DNA of 64,000 nucleotides. Origin: Cytospora piceicola (taxonomy: Eukaryota > Ascomycota > Sordariomycetes > Diaporthales > Cytosporaceae). A program made the position numbers and the translations under genes. This document shows positions 37,061 through 50,500 of the stretch, piece by piece. Each line of letters starts with the position of its first letter. Within the stretch, counting starts at the first letter, position 1. Below the pieces are notes generated by a model. That model saw nothing but the letters and a program-made list of their open reading frames with translations, did no database searches and was not told where the DNA came from. The stretch spans positions 682,001 through 746,000 of the forward strand of contig JALQBC010000015.1 in assembly GCA_023375675.1 (NCBI GenBank), read 5' to 3'.

Positions 37061-40000
37061 CTCTGGGGTCGGACTGCCTGTCTTATCAGGCGATTTCTGG
37101 CAGGGATTGAACTTGCACTAGGTACGTAAGACACCCCCCGTCAATTTGTGAGACTTAAAAACGCGTTGCAGAGCACCTAGGTTATCAACCTCGCCTGTGT
37201 TGGACGAGATATGTTGCGGTTTGTATCTTGTGGTCTCCATGGGTGCTATCAATCCACCTCTCCGGTATCGTTGGCTGGTGACTGGAATGAATGCGCCCAT
37301 TACAAATCCGTACCCGTCTGTCGTGCCACTTCCTTCAGGATTTCTCCCAATTCGACAAAGGCGGGCCATTCATGGGACATCAATTCTATCTCACGTCCTC
37401 GAGGTAAAGAGATATGGCGAGCCAAGATACCAGTGCAGGGGAGAGCCACCTGGGCACCTGGGCCATTGCTTGGAACAGTTGACGCGGCGCGGGGAGAGAT
37501 CCAGAGTGATGGCTTACGTGGACTGTTCATACGCTGACTGCCACCAGGACCGAGGGGTATCACTCTTTTTGCTGCGGTTGCGGGGAAGAACCGGCACACC
37601 GAACGTTATCATGTCTCGGCCGCCCGGGCAGTTCTCATGCTCCATGATGGCGGCATTCCAATTTTCAAAATTCTCAGTCTTCAGACTCCAGCTCCAGACA
37701 CAGGCGCCTCCGCCCCCCTCGAACTTTCAGTGTTGGAAACCAGTCATAATTGCGAGTAGTCAGCCCCCCCACCCGGAACCAAGTGCAAGCAAGAAGGGAC
37801 CATTACATTTGTGATGGTCAGGCACGTCCGTTGAGAACAAGGACCGCTGCCCTGCGATCTACATCCGATGGTTCGGGAGAGCTCCAAAAGATGGGAATTT
37901 CAAGACTCCTCTCCAGATTCCCAACCGAATTCTCGGTCGAAATCTGACTGGGAGGGTAGCATTGGCGGGAGACGGTGTGACGAACGGTGTGGCTCTTGTC
38001 GAGCTCAAGTACCAGCCGGACTTCGTCTCGAGCAGAAAGCGACCTGGTGTCTACGAAGTCGCGCAACACACTAAAACGACTTGCCCATGGAGGCAGAGGA
38101 GATGGAACCAATAGAGTGCATGGATCTGAGGCGGCATTGCGTCGATCCATGCTGATCGACGCTTGTCTTGCCAGAATGATCCAAGCCTTTGGGGATGCTG
38201 ATTTTGCAGCCAATGGTACAGGGGCCGTTTTCTTTTGTGAATCGTGATGGTTGCAAACCGGCACCTCGGCGCATCACCAGCGTTCTAAATTGTTTCGTCT
38301 TCCTGGCATTATGTTGCCTCATCCCCCATCGTCTCGTAGACTGTTGTTTTTGGATAGCTTTCGAAAACCACTTCCAACGGCTAAGCAGCCTCTCAGTCAG
38401 TGGAAACAATGTGAACCCCCCCCCCCCCGGACTAATTCGAGCGGAGGTCTAGATTGTAAAGGAACGGTTGGAACTAACAGGGGACAGAGGAGAGCCGTTG
38501 ATCTAAAAACCTTGGAATGTCTAGCAAGACGTAGGCGCTCAATCGTTCGTCAATGACGTTGCACTGCGTCTACAGGCTTTGTAACCATCGGCCGCTTCAG
38601 TGCAAGATCGAAAGCAATTGGCCCCCTCAAAGCAACCTTGGAAGCCATGTTCGACGCTTCAGCTCCTCCTTCGCCGCCGTAATTTCAGGCCTCAGCCCCA
38701 CTGTCTTGCTTAGCACTGTGTCCCCCTTCCCCCACACACACCGCTGTCAACCTTGCCTGCCATGCTCTACAGCAGCTCCGCCCCCAGAGCCACCCCGCTG
38801 TTTCCGTAAAAGCTAGGTGCTTACCACGCTGAATTCCACCTGCTTGGCACTGTATGGGTTCTGACTGGAATGTGCGCCGGCGACCAAGGATCCTCCCCAC
38901 TCCAACCCCCTAAGAATACAGGCGTGCTTCAATGATTTCCAGCGCTCTAGGGCTTAGGGCTGTTTACCTAGGTCCTGCTTCTTCCTTCTTTAGTGGGGTT
39001 GCTGCCTTTCTGACTCCTGGTGAGCACGGCCTTACAGTGCAGTCAGTACGTAAAACATCATAACTTCCAAGGTTTTTATTTATTAATCAACAAAGGACTT
39101 CAAAATCAAGGCCAATGCCTTGTCTTACCCCAAACCAGGATCATCAGATTTCGCTTGGAACCTGCAGGATGACTTTCGCTCCCATATGCTCAAACCTCAT
39201 CAGGTCAGTACAAGCTCTGGCTGACGCCGCAAATGGGGCTGTTTCCTTTTGCTGCATCTACACCAGATCCAACACTGACGAATGGGGCTCCCGGTCTGCC
39301 TGTCGGACGATTCTGCTTTGCCAAATTCTCTGGATTATGGAATCCTAGAACAAGCGTGTGTTGCTCTGCAACAACACATTTGGTTGTCCAACTGATCATC
39401 GTCTAAGCTAGACGGAACAATCCATGAAAAACAAGCCACCGTGTCGCGTATCGCTGCCTTGCGATCAATATCGATCAGCATGGGTATGGCCCCGCAGACG
39501 CGCAGCACGTAGCGGTCATAAGATGCGGCTGAAGGCCTCCTCGTGGTTGAGCAAGTCACAAGAATACCACTGACAGGTGCCTGGTCACTGCTGGGTCATC
39601 GGCTTCCATTCGAGGAATGGATTCAGCTCTGAAACATGGGGGCGGCTTCTCTATCGACCACTCCGCCTACCCCCAGGTGGAGTCCGTGGTTCGATCCCTC
39701 GAGGAAAACCACATTGGTGGTGTTTTTCGGGGGGTGATATTGTAGGAGTTATGTGGTCAAGCGCCACGGTACAGTACAGTACTGAGTAACCAATAACCAT
39801 TCCATCTTGTGAGGTTGTGGACTTGAGTACCTGGATACTGTACCCGCAAGCGTCCGCTCACCAGCTTCGGAGGTCGAGCTTACTTCTGGCTACTAGCTTG
39901 AGGCTTGGGGCTTGAGGCTTGAGGTGCACCACAGCTGTGCTGGAGCAGGTGACTCGAATCACCAAACTGTTGATTCGATCTCGAAGCCAGGGATTGCGGG

Positions 40001-43000
40001 ATGGACTTGGGTAGCTCACCCAATAGGGACAAGTGTTCCCCTGGGACCTGGAGACCATTGGAAGGCTTCTCCTTTGATTCTAGTTGACGGGTACTCGTCT
40101 AGGTTGCGGCTAGACTACTTCCCGCCCAGCCCGCCCTGAGACCGGCCCGCATACTAGGTACACTTCATCGGTCGTGAGGATAGCGGTGAGTCTATGGTGG
40201 GATGGTGTGTTGATACCATTGAACTGCAAAAGACCTATCAGCCGACCCAGCCTCAAGGAGCACGCTGGGAACCTCCTCACTGCTCATTGGCAGGATGTCC
40301 CTCTACTGGGCATGATTACTTCCGCCGGCTACCATGGTGTAGCAGCCGACACCGGACATACTCTGACGCAGTCACGACATATATCTCAAGGTGCGTTTCA
40401 CCTCTTGAAATTCAAAATCCCACAGACCTTATTCCCAGGGTTATGTTCATCAAGGATGACTACATGGTACTGGTTACCATTGGTATATTAGGTCTCAGGT
40501 TGGGGTCATTGTGAGACACTCCCCCAGGGACACGCTTCGACGACCTCAAAGCTGGACTATGAACGTTACCGGAAGCGCACAGTATTCTGGGCGCATGGAA
40601 GGTTCCCGCGATTGCCCTTCAACGGTTGCAGAACTCTGGAGCCCGAGTCTGATACTGCCTGCGAGGTGCAAATCCCCTGATCAAGTGACCTTGAGGTGAT
40701 GTTGTGTCGACCTCGTCTTTTCTATGCCCGCCCCTCGTATGTGGTTCCGTGGGACTGGTGGTCAGCTGAGATCTTTGCGCCGGTTGCTGTTGGATGCACT
40801 TTTGTACGAACGACCGATGTCGTACACTGTGTTGGCCATCGGTGTGGAGAGAGGTCTTGGACAATCCGTTCGCTGGTCAGGGAGTGTGACGGGGAGCGGG
40901 GGTTTCGTTGGAACCGGATCTGGAAATTGTGGTTGGAGTACACCCCATCAGAAATGTCAGATGACAAGCACGGGGCCGCTGACGTTGTCCAAGAAGGAGT
41001 TGTTATATTTGTAGCGTGTGAACTTTGACCAGTAGCCCATCTGTGGATAGACCAAGGTCAAGTGACCAAAAGCTCACGTTGTGCTCATTTGATAACATCA
41101 ACTAGGTACTAAATCATGTCTCTGCTGCCAATACGCATGAGTTGAGCAGAATCACATGGAAAGGGCTGTGCTTGCTCTGGTGGAAATCTCACTCTGGTTT
41201 CTACTGGACAGCTCGCGGCATATTCAAAGTTGACACGCCAAAGGCGAAACGGTGGACAGCTGAGGTCTCGAAAAACGCCATGCAATAGCGCCAGCATCTG
41301 TTGTCATAGGCCGACCAAAAGCCAGTGGCACTCGGTGAGCTAGGGATGGGTTTTACAGCCGGGAGGCCCCGATTTCTTCGTCATGCTCAGGAGCGACACA
41401 TGCCGTCGCGGCATGTGACAAGGATGCATGAAAAGGTTTGGAATATTCACCACGAAATGGCAGCGTTGATACGGGTCTGTTGCCTCCGTCGATGTGCATC
41501 GAGGGTGAGTGGTGGTGATGGCTTCACCGAGGCCAACCCACCTCCTGGCCAACTGGCGTCACCTCATCCCCATGGCTATCAGATACAACAAAGCGGGGAT
41601 CTCAAGCCGTTGTTTGCCTAACGAAGCGTCCGGCTTGGTTTCACGGTAGCTGGATCGAATAATTGGCCAGCGCTACCACTTTTACAAGATCCCGTGTACA
41701 GGCCGTGTTTCTATAAGGAACAGATATCCCAACCCGACCCGGCATTCTTGACTCCAATGCAAGCTCGTGGAATTACTTCTGGGGATCGTTGTTGCAATAT
41801 AATGTTAGGTCTAGCGCAAAGAGTTGCCCACTTCGCAGTAAAGGGAACGTTTCAGGCGGAGTAGTGGAGGAGCTGAGTGGTCTCGATGCATTAGCTGCGG
41901 GTTTAGAGCAGTATGGCTCCGTTTCACGGCACATATCTTATTTATTGGTCCAACAATGGCCCTAGTTCCAAGCAACTGGAAATTCAGGGTTCAGTGGAAA
42001 GGCTAGAGATGCAGCACGCGCCTTGAACCCTCCGTACAGCGGCGAGGACACGAGAGGGTGTGTGAAGTGGGGCTTCTTCACACCGGGCAAAAACAAATGC
42101 AGGGTGAGACTTTGAAGTTGAGGAACAGTAGCAAGAGCTCCATTTGACCTTTGTACTCCGGGCGTTATGATCTGCCCAGGTATTTGGCTGGGACTACCTA
42201 AGTAGCATTGATCGTACTCCGTATTGCCAACAGGTCGGCGACAGACACGACAACGGAGCGCCGATACATGTGCTGTCCCATGGAGAAAGTACAAGTTCCT
42301 CTTCAGAAATAATCAGTTGCAGGAATTCGATCCTTACTGGACTTTGGCTCCCGCACTGTTCTCCGAACTTGCTGTTGCTGCCTGTACTGAGGGTGATGTT
42401 GAGGCACGTTCATCAGAAGTGGGTAGTGTAGGCCGGGGATCCGTGAACGTGCATGCATACATACTCCACCGCGTTCCAAGTGCGCGTGGGTCCTTCGGCG
42501 TTGACTTATGATTATGGCGTTGAGGCTTTGAAGTCGAGAAGACGACGTTATCGGTGTGGAACGGTGGACGTCCCGGAGTTCCAGTTGCTTCCGGAGATTT
42601 GTTGTAACAGCAGATTTCCAACCGGATCATCACCGGCTCAATATCCAGTACGACTAATACAGTATGTCCAATCTTGGGGCGACACACGAGCTCGACGGTC
42701 CAGACAAGCTGACAAGGGAGCAACTAAGCAGCTGAGCAGCTGCCAGCCCACTCTGCTACTGCAGTAGCGCAGCATAAAAAAAGGGGCAGCTAAGCGCCAC
42801 CGACGTGCCATATACATTATTCATTGGGGAAGTCAGTGGCAATTATATAACGGGAAAGTGTTAATGATGCTACAGATACGAGTTCCTTGTGTCTCATCGA
42901 TTTCATGTGAAAAGAGCTGACGATACCTTGTGTGTAGAGCCATATGAAAATGCAACACTGCGTGCAAGCTTGGAGAAGTTGGATGAGGTCCTGATGGAGG

Positions 43001-45300
43001 GGCCCCAGGTACGACTGTACGAGTGGATATAAGCCCGGAAGATTTTCGTCACGGCATCCTGAAAGCCCGTCAATACATGCGAGTCGTGGGAGGTGTTCGT
43101 CTTACCCCTGACGTGGGTGTAAACGGCAGCTTGCGGCTCATTTTTTGGTCCTGGTGAACAAGGAGCTTTTCAGTGTTGATGGTCGGATATCTGGGCTTGC
43201 TTGTGCCGGATCTTACTGTGTCTGACGACGAATCAGGCCACCAACGCGGGTCAAGGCAGAAGGATCTCTTGTCCCTGCTTCTACTCTTATATCATACTGA
43301 CAGCTCTCCCCGCAAGTCCCACAGAATATGTCAAAACCGACGATTGTGGAGTCACGGATGGGTGAGGACCGGGACGTCGGCCGAGACCGATCACCGAGGG
43401 TCATCTCCCCGCTATCACCAAACTCGTACTTCTTGATCCTCGTACCAATATATAGATTTTCATTACCACGCTGATCTGAGTATAACATTAGGCCGGCCAC
43501 ACCATGGCGATGTGAATCGAAGACGCGAGGACATTCGCAATATCGACAACACCCTCTTGGGTCCCATCTTTTCCCCTCACCCAGCGGAATGTGTCGCCAA
43601 GTAAGAGCCAAGCCAACCTGGAGGAAACGGATATCGCAGTAAGCGACAAGATTTCGTGATAGCAGTTATCATTTGTCATATTCATTTTGTTATCCTGCCT
43701 GCGAACGCACACTGTCTCCATCCTGATGCTGGGTACATATGTATCCTGGGACAAGTAGGGTATTATTGTGGTCTCTTACTCGCAGCAGCACCCCTGTGAT
43801 GGTGTTGAAAACTCCAGCCCGTATCGGGGACACAGGAAACTGAGTTGTCTGATTCATTAAGGAGTAGTCCAGTTACAAACCCATGCCGACTCCGAGGGAT
43901 CAGGGTCGGAGGATGTGTACGTAGTAATGAGACGGCGCATCTGCAAGCTGCACATCCTGCCGTAGCACCGCTGTAACCTACAGTACTGTACATATATGCA
44001 GCCAGGGTGAGAGTCTGGAGGAACAGTGCGACTGATTCGTCGAAAAGTCTTTATTCCCGATTGTCAACATGGATTGGATAGGCTCGGAGGGCAAGCTGCG
44101 TTATCTATTCGCCTTCCGCATCCACATTGCGCGATTACTGTCTGGACTGTGCATGCCACAGAACTGATATGATACGCCGGCCTCCGTTTCAACCTGGATG
44201 CTTCGTAGCATAATTTTGGTCATCCTCGTCAAATTCTGACGAGTAGTGGCGTTGTTATCTTGATCAAGTTTGACGCCGCCAAAGTCAACGCTGTCTTCTC
44301 AAGACACGGCTGAATGTAACATATCTAGCCGTGGTTCGTGTTCCACCATGCACCCCACAAAGCTCTAGACCCCGTATTCTGGCAGAACAGAGTATCTTGT
44401 TGCTCGGAAGTGACCAAACGCTCATCACGCACGTTCGTTCTGTTAAGCCTTCGCTTGGTCCTCCCTTCCACGGCTGACCTGCCTCTACCCTTCCCTGGGG
44501 GGTCTCTCGTCGACTATATTACGTGAACATAATCCATGGATTCATTGGACAATCTTGTTCTTTCAAGTAGGACTTTGGCTTCCTCAGGATGCACGACATG
44601 GCTTCTCTTCGTGGACGATGAGGGTCTAGAGCACTAAGATGTCCGGCAGGATACTGTAGCCGTCGCTAGGAATACTTCATGTCTACCTACATATATTTGT
44701 AAGTATCTAGTCGGATATCCGTAAATAAAAGACTTGCTTTGGGGACTGTATCTGCTTGCAAGCTCCTATAACAACGAGACCACCGCTACATCATGGATGT
44801 TTGCATAGCTCGGGAGGAGCATTGAAGTGCGCCATGTCGTACTGGCCACTACATGCACGCCCAGTGCCATGCATGTTAACAAAGATAATAGAGAAGCTTA
44901 GTTGCATAATGTCCTCTCGAGACTTTCAGTGTGCATTTGCTGACGCCAAGGTGTATGTCCATCTCCAGATGTCTCTGTGGAGTTCCCCTCGGCGTGGTAT
45001 GAAAGTCGCTATCATGTGACGGCAAGTGCACAGGAAGCTGGGCAACGGGATTTTGAGGGTTCCTGACTATTAAATTGATATTTTTGAAACGATTCTCAAT
45101 ACTGAGCAAATGGATTCTTGGAAGTGATCAGCCATGCCATTAAGCAGGCAGGAGGCGGATGACTGGAGAGGTGCTCGGCCTGAAATATCTTAGAGGACCA
45201 CAATAATATGAACCCGAGGTTATCAGACTTGCAATTAACTGATATTTGGGCGAGGTAGGCAACACTGGATTTATGGCATGAACCAGAAACCCGACCTCTG
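37061..45300. other. Gene desert, part 2
   Basis: Eight kilobases with many short frames of up to about 200 codons on both strands. None has a domain, a credible start with splice sites, or a favoured strand. Homopolymer C/G runs occur at about 36888 and 38407-38417. CCTAGG motifs at about 37176 and 38967 are the last intergenic TACCTAGGT-like copies that I spotted. Confidence 0.45.
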
Positions 45301-48300
45301 CTATATATGACATACGTGGCTCGGATAGTGCTAAGTTTCAAGACCATGTAATAAGGGCATTGTAGTACCGTAATTGTCCCAGATCCTCGGACTCTTCTGG
45401 AGAACTAATCGACAAGTCAGTCAAGTATGGACTAGTCGAGTTGCAGTGGCAAGAGAAGCACTGTCAGACCCCGAGTGCCCAGATACGTAGTACAATCTTT
45501 GTAAACTGCATCTGAGAGGACTAATAACCTAATCGTTCTATTAGGAATGCTCAAGTGCATACCCTAGGGTAATGTTACTGGCGGGTATGACGCTGAATGG
45601 TGTGCCCCCTGATTTATTGAGCGATGTACGATGAGAGCTTACCCAGCAACGGCACTTTTGGGCATAGGACATCTCGATCACGCGATCATGTTCGGAGAAA
45701 TTGTAGCATTATCCTGCACCCTCTACACCACCACTGATAACGAGGAGACCAAAATGTAACTAGCAAGTCTGTGTACTTACCTACTTAAGTAGCTAGTCAA
45801 GATACACACCCCGCCACCATAACAGGGAGGTTAGATGAATTTAGCTGTTTCTGGGCCGTGTGCGCAGCGACAACGACAATGACATCGGCTGTACATGCCC
45901 CAGCTGTCGTAGCATCGCGACATCTAGATGCCCTCGGGAGGCGAGCTATTGACGCCAAGCTCTGATATGACGAACATCTTTTGACCGCAGATACTACACG
46001 CTGCCGTCAACTGTCAGACTTTCACGCAAGAAGTAAATACCCCAGCTTCCTTGCTGATCATGTACACATTCGATAACATAGAACAAGATTGGTGTGGACC
46101 CTGAATGCGGAGATCGGCAGATCAATCATCTTCCCAGGTTGATTTGTGAAACCTCCTTACCTCAACAACGCCAGATATGATATCAGTTCCTCAAATATCT
46201 TGTTTTAATAACAATTGTAACTAAATGTGGACGTAGGCCACATTTAAGGGCAATTCGACGTCATGACTGGCATCATACTGCATCTACTATAGAGGTACGT
46301 TTTGGCGATCCGTAATGTGTGTATGTTGCTTGGTCAGAGTCGAAGAGGATTACCAGGGCAGTTTTTATTTCGTTCTATGTTAATTAAATCAGACGAGATA
46401 ACTCAGTATCTAACTGAATACAAGCCAACTTGAGGCTATAATGCTAGGGAGAAGGTCAGGAAGTATCCATGAAGAAGGCAAAGATGGGTCCGAAAATGAG
46501 GTAGCTCGATCAAGACTTAGCAACTATTGATGACTACTAATAATGACTATCACTACTTCAAATGGTATGGAGCTCACTAGATATTATATGCACATGGTAA
46601 GTGATGTAGTTGACTGGTGGGATAGGGAGACAATACCTACATAGTAAGTAGCCTCACCTGTAGACCTATAAATCCCTAAGTGTTAGATTTTCGTTGATAA
46701 CCCGGATAGGGTGCAACATTTCTAAGGCTTGTTGTAGAAATTTCATCTTATAACGAGTCCGACCTCATCACTATCGTCCTTGAACACTGATACAGTCATA
46801 TTCTTCAAATGTTTTCTGGCAAGATTGGCCTTGTATATGGGTGCCCGGCTATAGACTGGCACAATTTGTCAGAAAGTTCTCGATTAATTCTCCAATATAG
46901 TTCCTACATCGACTGCGGTGCTGAGCTGTGTTGCCCAGTTAAAATGATGGTGTTCATTTGACTCTGGCGCAATAGTCAAGACTGCTCCAGGGTGCGTGTC
47001 CCTTTCGGGCTTAAGTACCGTGGTGAGGTTCTGCACAGACTCTGACTTAGACAAGAGCCCTTCGATTAGAAATCTGCGCTGTGACGCCGTGAGTGCGTGC
47101 CTGGAGCAAGCATGGGTGTGCGGATAACTGCTGCTGACACTGATTATTACAGGGGAAGCCGGGCCAAATTTTGACTATGTATTTAGTCTAAACCGAAACT
47201 TAGGCATGAGTGTTATGCACACTTCGTCTTGGTTCCGAAGACAATCAAGGGTGGAACTAGGCGAGACTGGAAAATCCACCAGTGGTGTTGGATATGTGGA
47301 CAATTCTCGCTTTTAAGGAGGCCAAGCTCAATTTGGTATGCACCTTCGACAGGTATCTGTTCCCTGCGCCTGAAGCATGACTCCAGAGCCCTTGATAACC
47401 TGAGCATTTGAAGGGCCCGTAAATATGGCCTCAAGTGCTTATGCCTAAAGGGGCTGCTGACCTGTAAACAGCTATCAAATACCAGTTATGCCGACTGTTA
47501 ACTGGCCGCTCGGAACAGTTAGGTAGACGGTAGCATCAGTGATGATCGCCCAACCCCGAAGAATATTTTTCATCAAATACTCGATGTTCTGTCGAGAAAG
47601 ACAACCGATCTAGATAGACCGGTGCAGGTGGTGCCTAATTGAGAACCGGATGCTGAACAAACGTATATATGATGTCCTTAGAAACGTAACATGTCCCCGC
47701 CACCTTAAACCTATGTATCAAGTAGCACTGGATATATTCAGTCTCGCGATAATACAGAGGTGAAATGGAAAACGTCATAAATGATAGCCTAGTTGATGAA
47801 TAACAGCACTGACTTGAAGAGCACTTGAGGCCTGTGTAAACCCCGGAACCTGCTACAGTGTACTTGTGTGTATTTTATTATTGGTGTTAAGTGGAATTCC
47901 ACATCAACGAAGCACTTTATAGGCTATACACCTTGTTTGTGAATGACCAGCAAAATATGCGCAGTATCTATGTTAAGACGATCCAGAGCAGGGCATATCG
48001 AATAGAGCAACTTGAATGCCATTGTACACTATTTACAATGGGCGTGGGGAGCTCCCTTATATAGACCATATCAGAAGCGAGCTCCACAATAGAGTGGACC
48101 TAGATACGTCCAGATACGTGACATTCGTGTATACACAGTGAAGACAAATCCAACCAAGGCCAGAGGACGTTGAGCATTGGGGCTGCTTAGTCATGAAAAT
48201 GGTACCGTCTTATTGGTGGACTCGACACGGGCTCGAATTTTTTCGAGTTAACACCCCTTTTGAAATATCCTCGATAGATGAACCAATATCTATCTGCGAT

Positions 48301-48378
48301 ACGATTTGTCTAGATATCCGCCTCGGATTACCCCAGAATTTACTGTGGGAGAGGTTGGGAGGATCGTTATTTACCGTT
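45301..48378. other. Stop-dense gene desert, part 3
   Basis: This stretch leans towards A+T. Between about 45350 and 47210 I find no frame of 60 codons in any of the six frames, so stops are unusually dense. This fits old mutated repeat DNA or simple noncoding sequence. The last few hundred bases would be the P450 promoter. Confidence 0.5.
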
Positions 48379-50203
48379 ATGCAGAATATGCATCCCGAGG
48401 ACCCTTTCGGTTGGATCACCCGGATCCGCCTCGCTGTCTCGTTGATCTCTCTCGCCTTCTTCACTCTCATAATCGTGTCACTTCTTACTGTCGCTTTCTA
48501 TCGAGTCTACCTCCACCCGCTCTCTCGTATCCCAGGTCCCCGATTTGCTGCCATCACTAACTGCTGGTATGCCTATCAAGTCCGGAATGGTCGTATGCTG
48601 CGTCTGGGGAAGACGCTGCATAAGCAGTACGGCTCAGCTGTCCGGGTTGGCCCCAACGAAGTCTGGTTCAACACCAAGGATGCCTTCAGGCTGATCTACA
48701 GTAAGGCGACCAACCCCTCTTCTCTATAGCCTCCCCCTCCATTCCCTATCTCCCAATTTTGAGAGGCTTATCTTCCCTCAGGTCCCACGGCTGGTTATGA
48801 AAAGTCTTACTTCTATCGTGAGTAAAACCACCAGCTTCAGCCTGTCTCCCTCACGAATCCCTTCCCGAACAAGAGAAAGCAAACGTAAAGGCAGTGGCTC
48901 ATGTCTGATACATCACTGCAGTAGCTACAGCTCTGCTCAAACCGAAGCTTGACAAACAGCTTTGCCTTCAGTCTCCAGACACTCTTGATCTCCTGGCCGA
49001 GCGTGATATGAAGCGATATCGCCTGCAGAGACGCCTTATTGGACCAGTCTACCACACGAACAATGTCAAACGGCACGAGCACGCGGTCGATGTCGTCCTG
49101 AAACACGTCGTTGAACAGCTGCGGTCACTCAACGGATCTGAGGTGGATCTTAAGGAGTGGATGCACATCATCACTGTCGAGTGTCTTGCTGCCGTAAGCC
49201 TGTCATGGTCGCCAGGCTATCTCAAGAACAAGTCTGACGGCGCTTCGGGCAAACACGCCTACCTGGGCTGGAGACGCAAGAGCGTCTTTGGGCTTTTCCC
49301 ACTCGCCGTCATATCGGAAACATTCTCGAGGTCCGCTGGGCGGGCGTTCTCCAAGATCTGGGGCGTCAGGTACCAAACACCGAAGGAAGGCTTCAGACCA
49401 TTCTTTCCTGTCAGTACCCATCATATCATCACTATGTATGCCTTGGGCCTTGCTAACAAACTTAACAGGCTGTCCAAAGGAAAACATGGCAGCGCATCAA
49501 AGCCTCCATGCGGGAAAAGACACAAAAGGATGTTCGCACGGATATGGTGGCCGATTTGATACAGCTGCACAAGGACAGACCCGAATTTAACTTGCAATAC
49601 CTTCGGCGGATGGCCATGACCAACTTTGGAGCAGGACACGAGACAATGACTTCGACGCTTATTTCGGTGTTCTCCATGATAGGCTCTCACGCGCAGGCCC
49701 AAAAGCGTGCGGCGGACGAGGTGCTTCAGTACTCGGACCTCAGCAGCTTCGACGATGCAGTCCGGCTTCACTTCACTCAAGCGAGCATTAAGGAAGCTCA
49801 GCGGCTTCACCCGGTAATCGGAATGTCTCTGCCACGGAAAGTCCCCGAGACAGGTATGAACATTGATGGGCTGTATCTCCCACCCGGTACCACCGTTGGC
49901 TGTAATCCGGTTTCTTTACATCGCAACCCCGATCTATTTGGTCTAGACGCCGAAAAGTTCAGTCCAGACCGTTGGCTAGATGGTGATAACGCGAGGAACA
50001 TGGAGCGCTATAATCTCATCTGGGGTGGCGGTGCTCGAACGTGTCCCGGAAGGAACCTTGCTGAGATGTTGGTGGCGAAGATTGTACCGGTTCTGATCAG
50101 GAATTTCGAGATCCAAGTCACCATACCGTCTGAGGATGAGATGCCGTATTACTTTATGGCAATGTTGACAGGCGTTCGGGTTCGTTTCATCCCCCGGGAG
50201 TAG
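48379..50203 (+). CDS. Cytochrome P450 monooxygenase (cluster gene)
   Basis: A 526-residue microsomal P450 in four exons: 48379-48700, 48782-48817, 48922-49409 and 49469-50203. Introns have GTAAGG, GTGAGT and GTCAGT donors. The 36-nt second exon encodes PTAGYEKSYFY, a conserved stretch that confirms the splicing. The N-terminal anchor (ISLAFFTLIIVSLLTVAF) is followed by the hinge SRIPGPRF. The I-helix oxygen-activation motif GAGHET is at 336-341, the K-helix E391-x-x-R394 in KEAQR, and the haem-binding WGGGARTCPG has ligand C474. The overall pattern resembles fungal pisatin-demethylase-like P450s. The frame is open upstream to 48193, but the ATG at 48379 (or 48388) gives a normal anchor. It presumably oxidises the neighbouring PKS product. 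Confidence 0.9.
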
Positions 50204-50500
50204 ACAACGTTAGACATGAAGGAGACCCGCCTCTCTCTAAAAAACGAGACTCTGGGTGCCTTTGTATCATCACCGAGCATAAATTGCGGAATTTATAGTG
50301 TCGAGACTACCCTGGGGTAGTCTTTATGGAAGGGGGACCCCAAGGTCGGCCTGAATATTGATATTTTCCGTCGCCCCGGTTCACGACAAGTCGGCCCCAT
50401 GTTGGCGAATACAGTAGCATCTCGCAACGGATGCTGCAAGAGTGGTATTCGCCAAGACTGGCATTACTCGAAACCAACCAATCGCTGACTGGTTATGGTG

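Noticed and set aside
37197..37814. 205-codon plus-strand open frame
   Set aside because: No domain, no splice context, and comparable frames on the other strand; coding strand cannot be chosen.
37816..38107. Open stretch that reads as coding (NRILGRNLTGRVALAGDG region) without an ATG
   Set aside because: A stop lies just upstream, no partner exon was found, and the opposite strand has an equally plausible 148-codon frame.
39600..39745. Possible KR-domain-like fragment (VRSLEENHIGGVFRGV) and a tRNA B-box-like GGTTCGATCCC
   Set aside because: The protein match is too short and subjective, and no acceptor stem or A-box can be folded around the B-box.
48193..48378. 62-codon N-terminal extension of the P450
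   Set aside because: Hydrophilic, unlike a P450 anchor; the ATG at 48379 directly precedes the membrane segment and gives a normal length.
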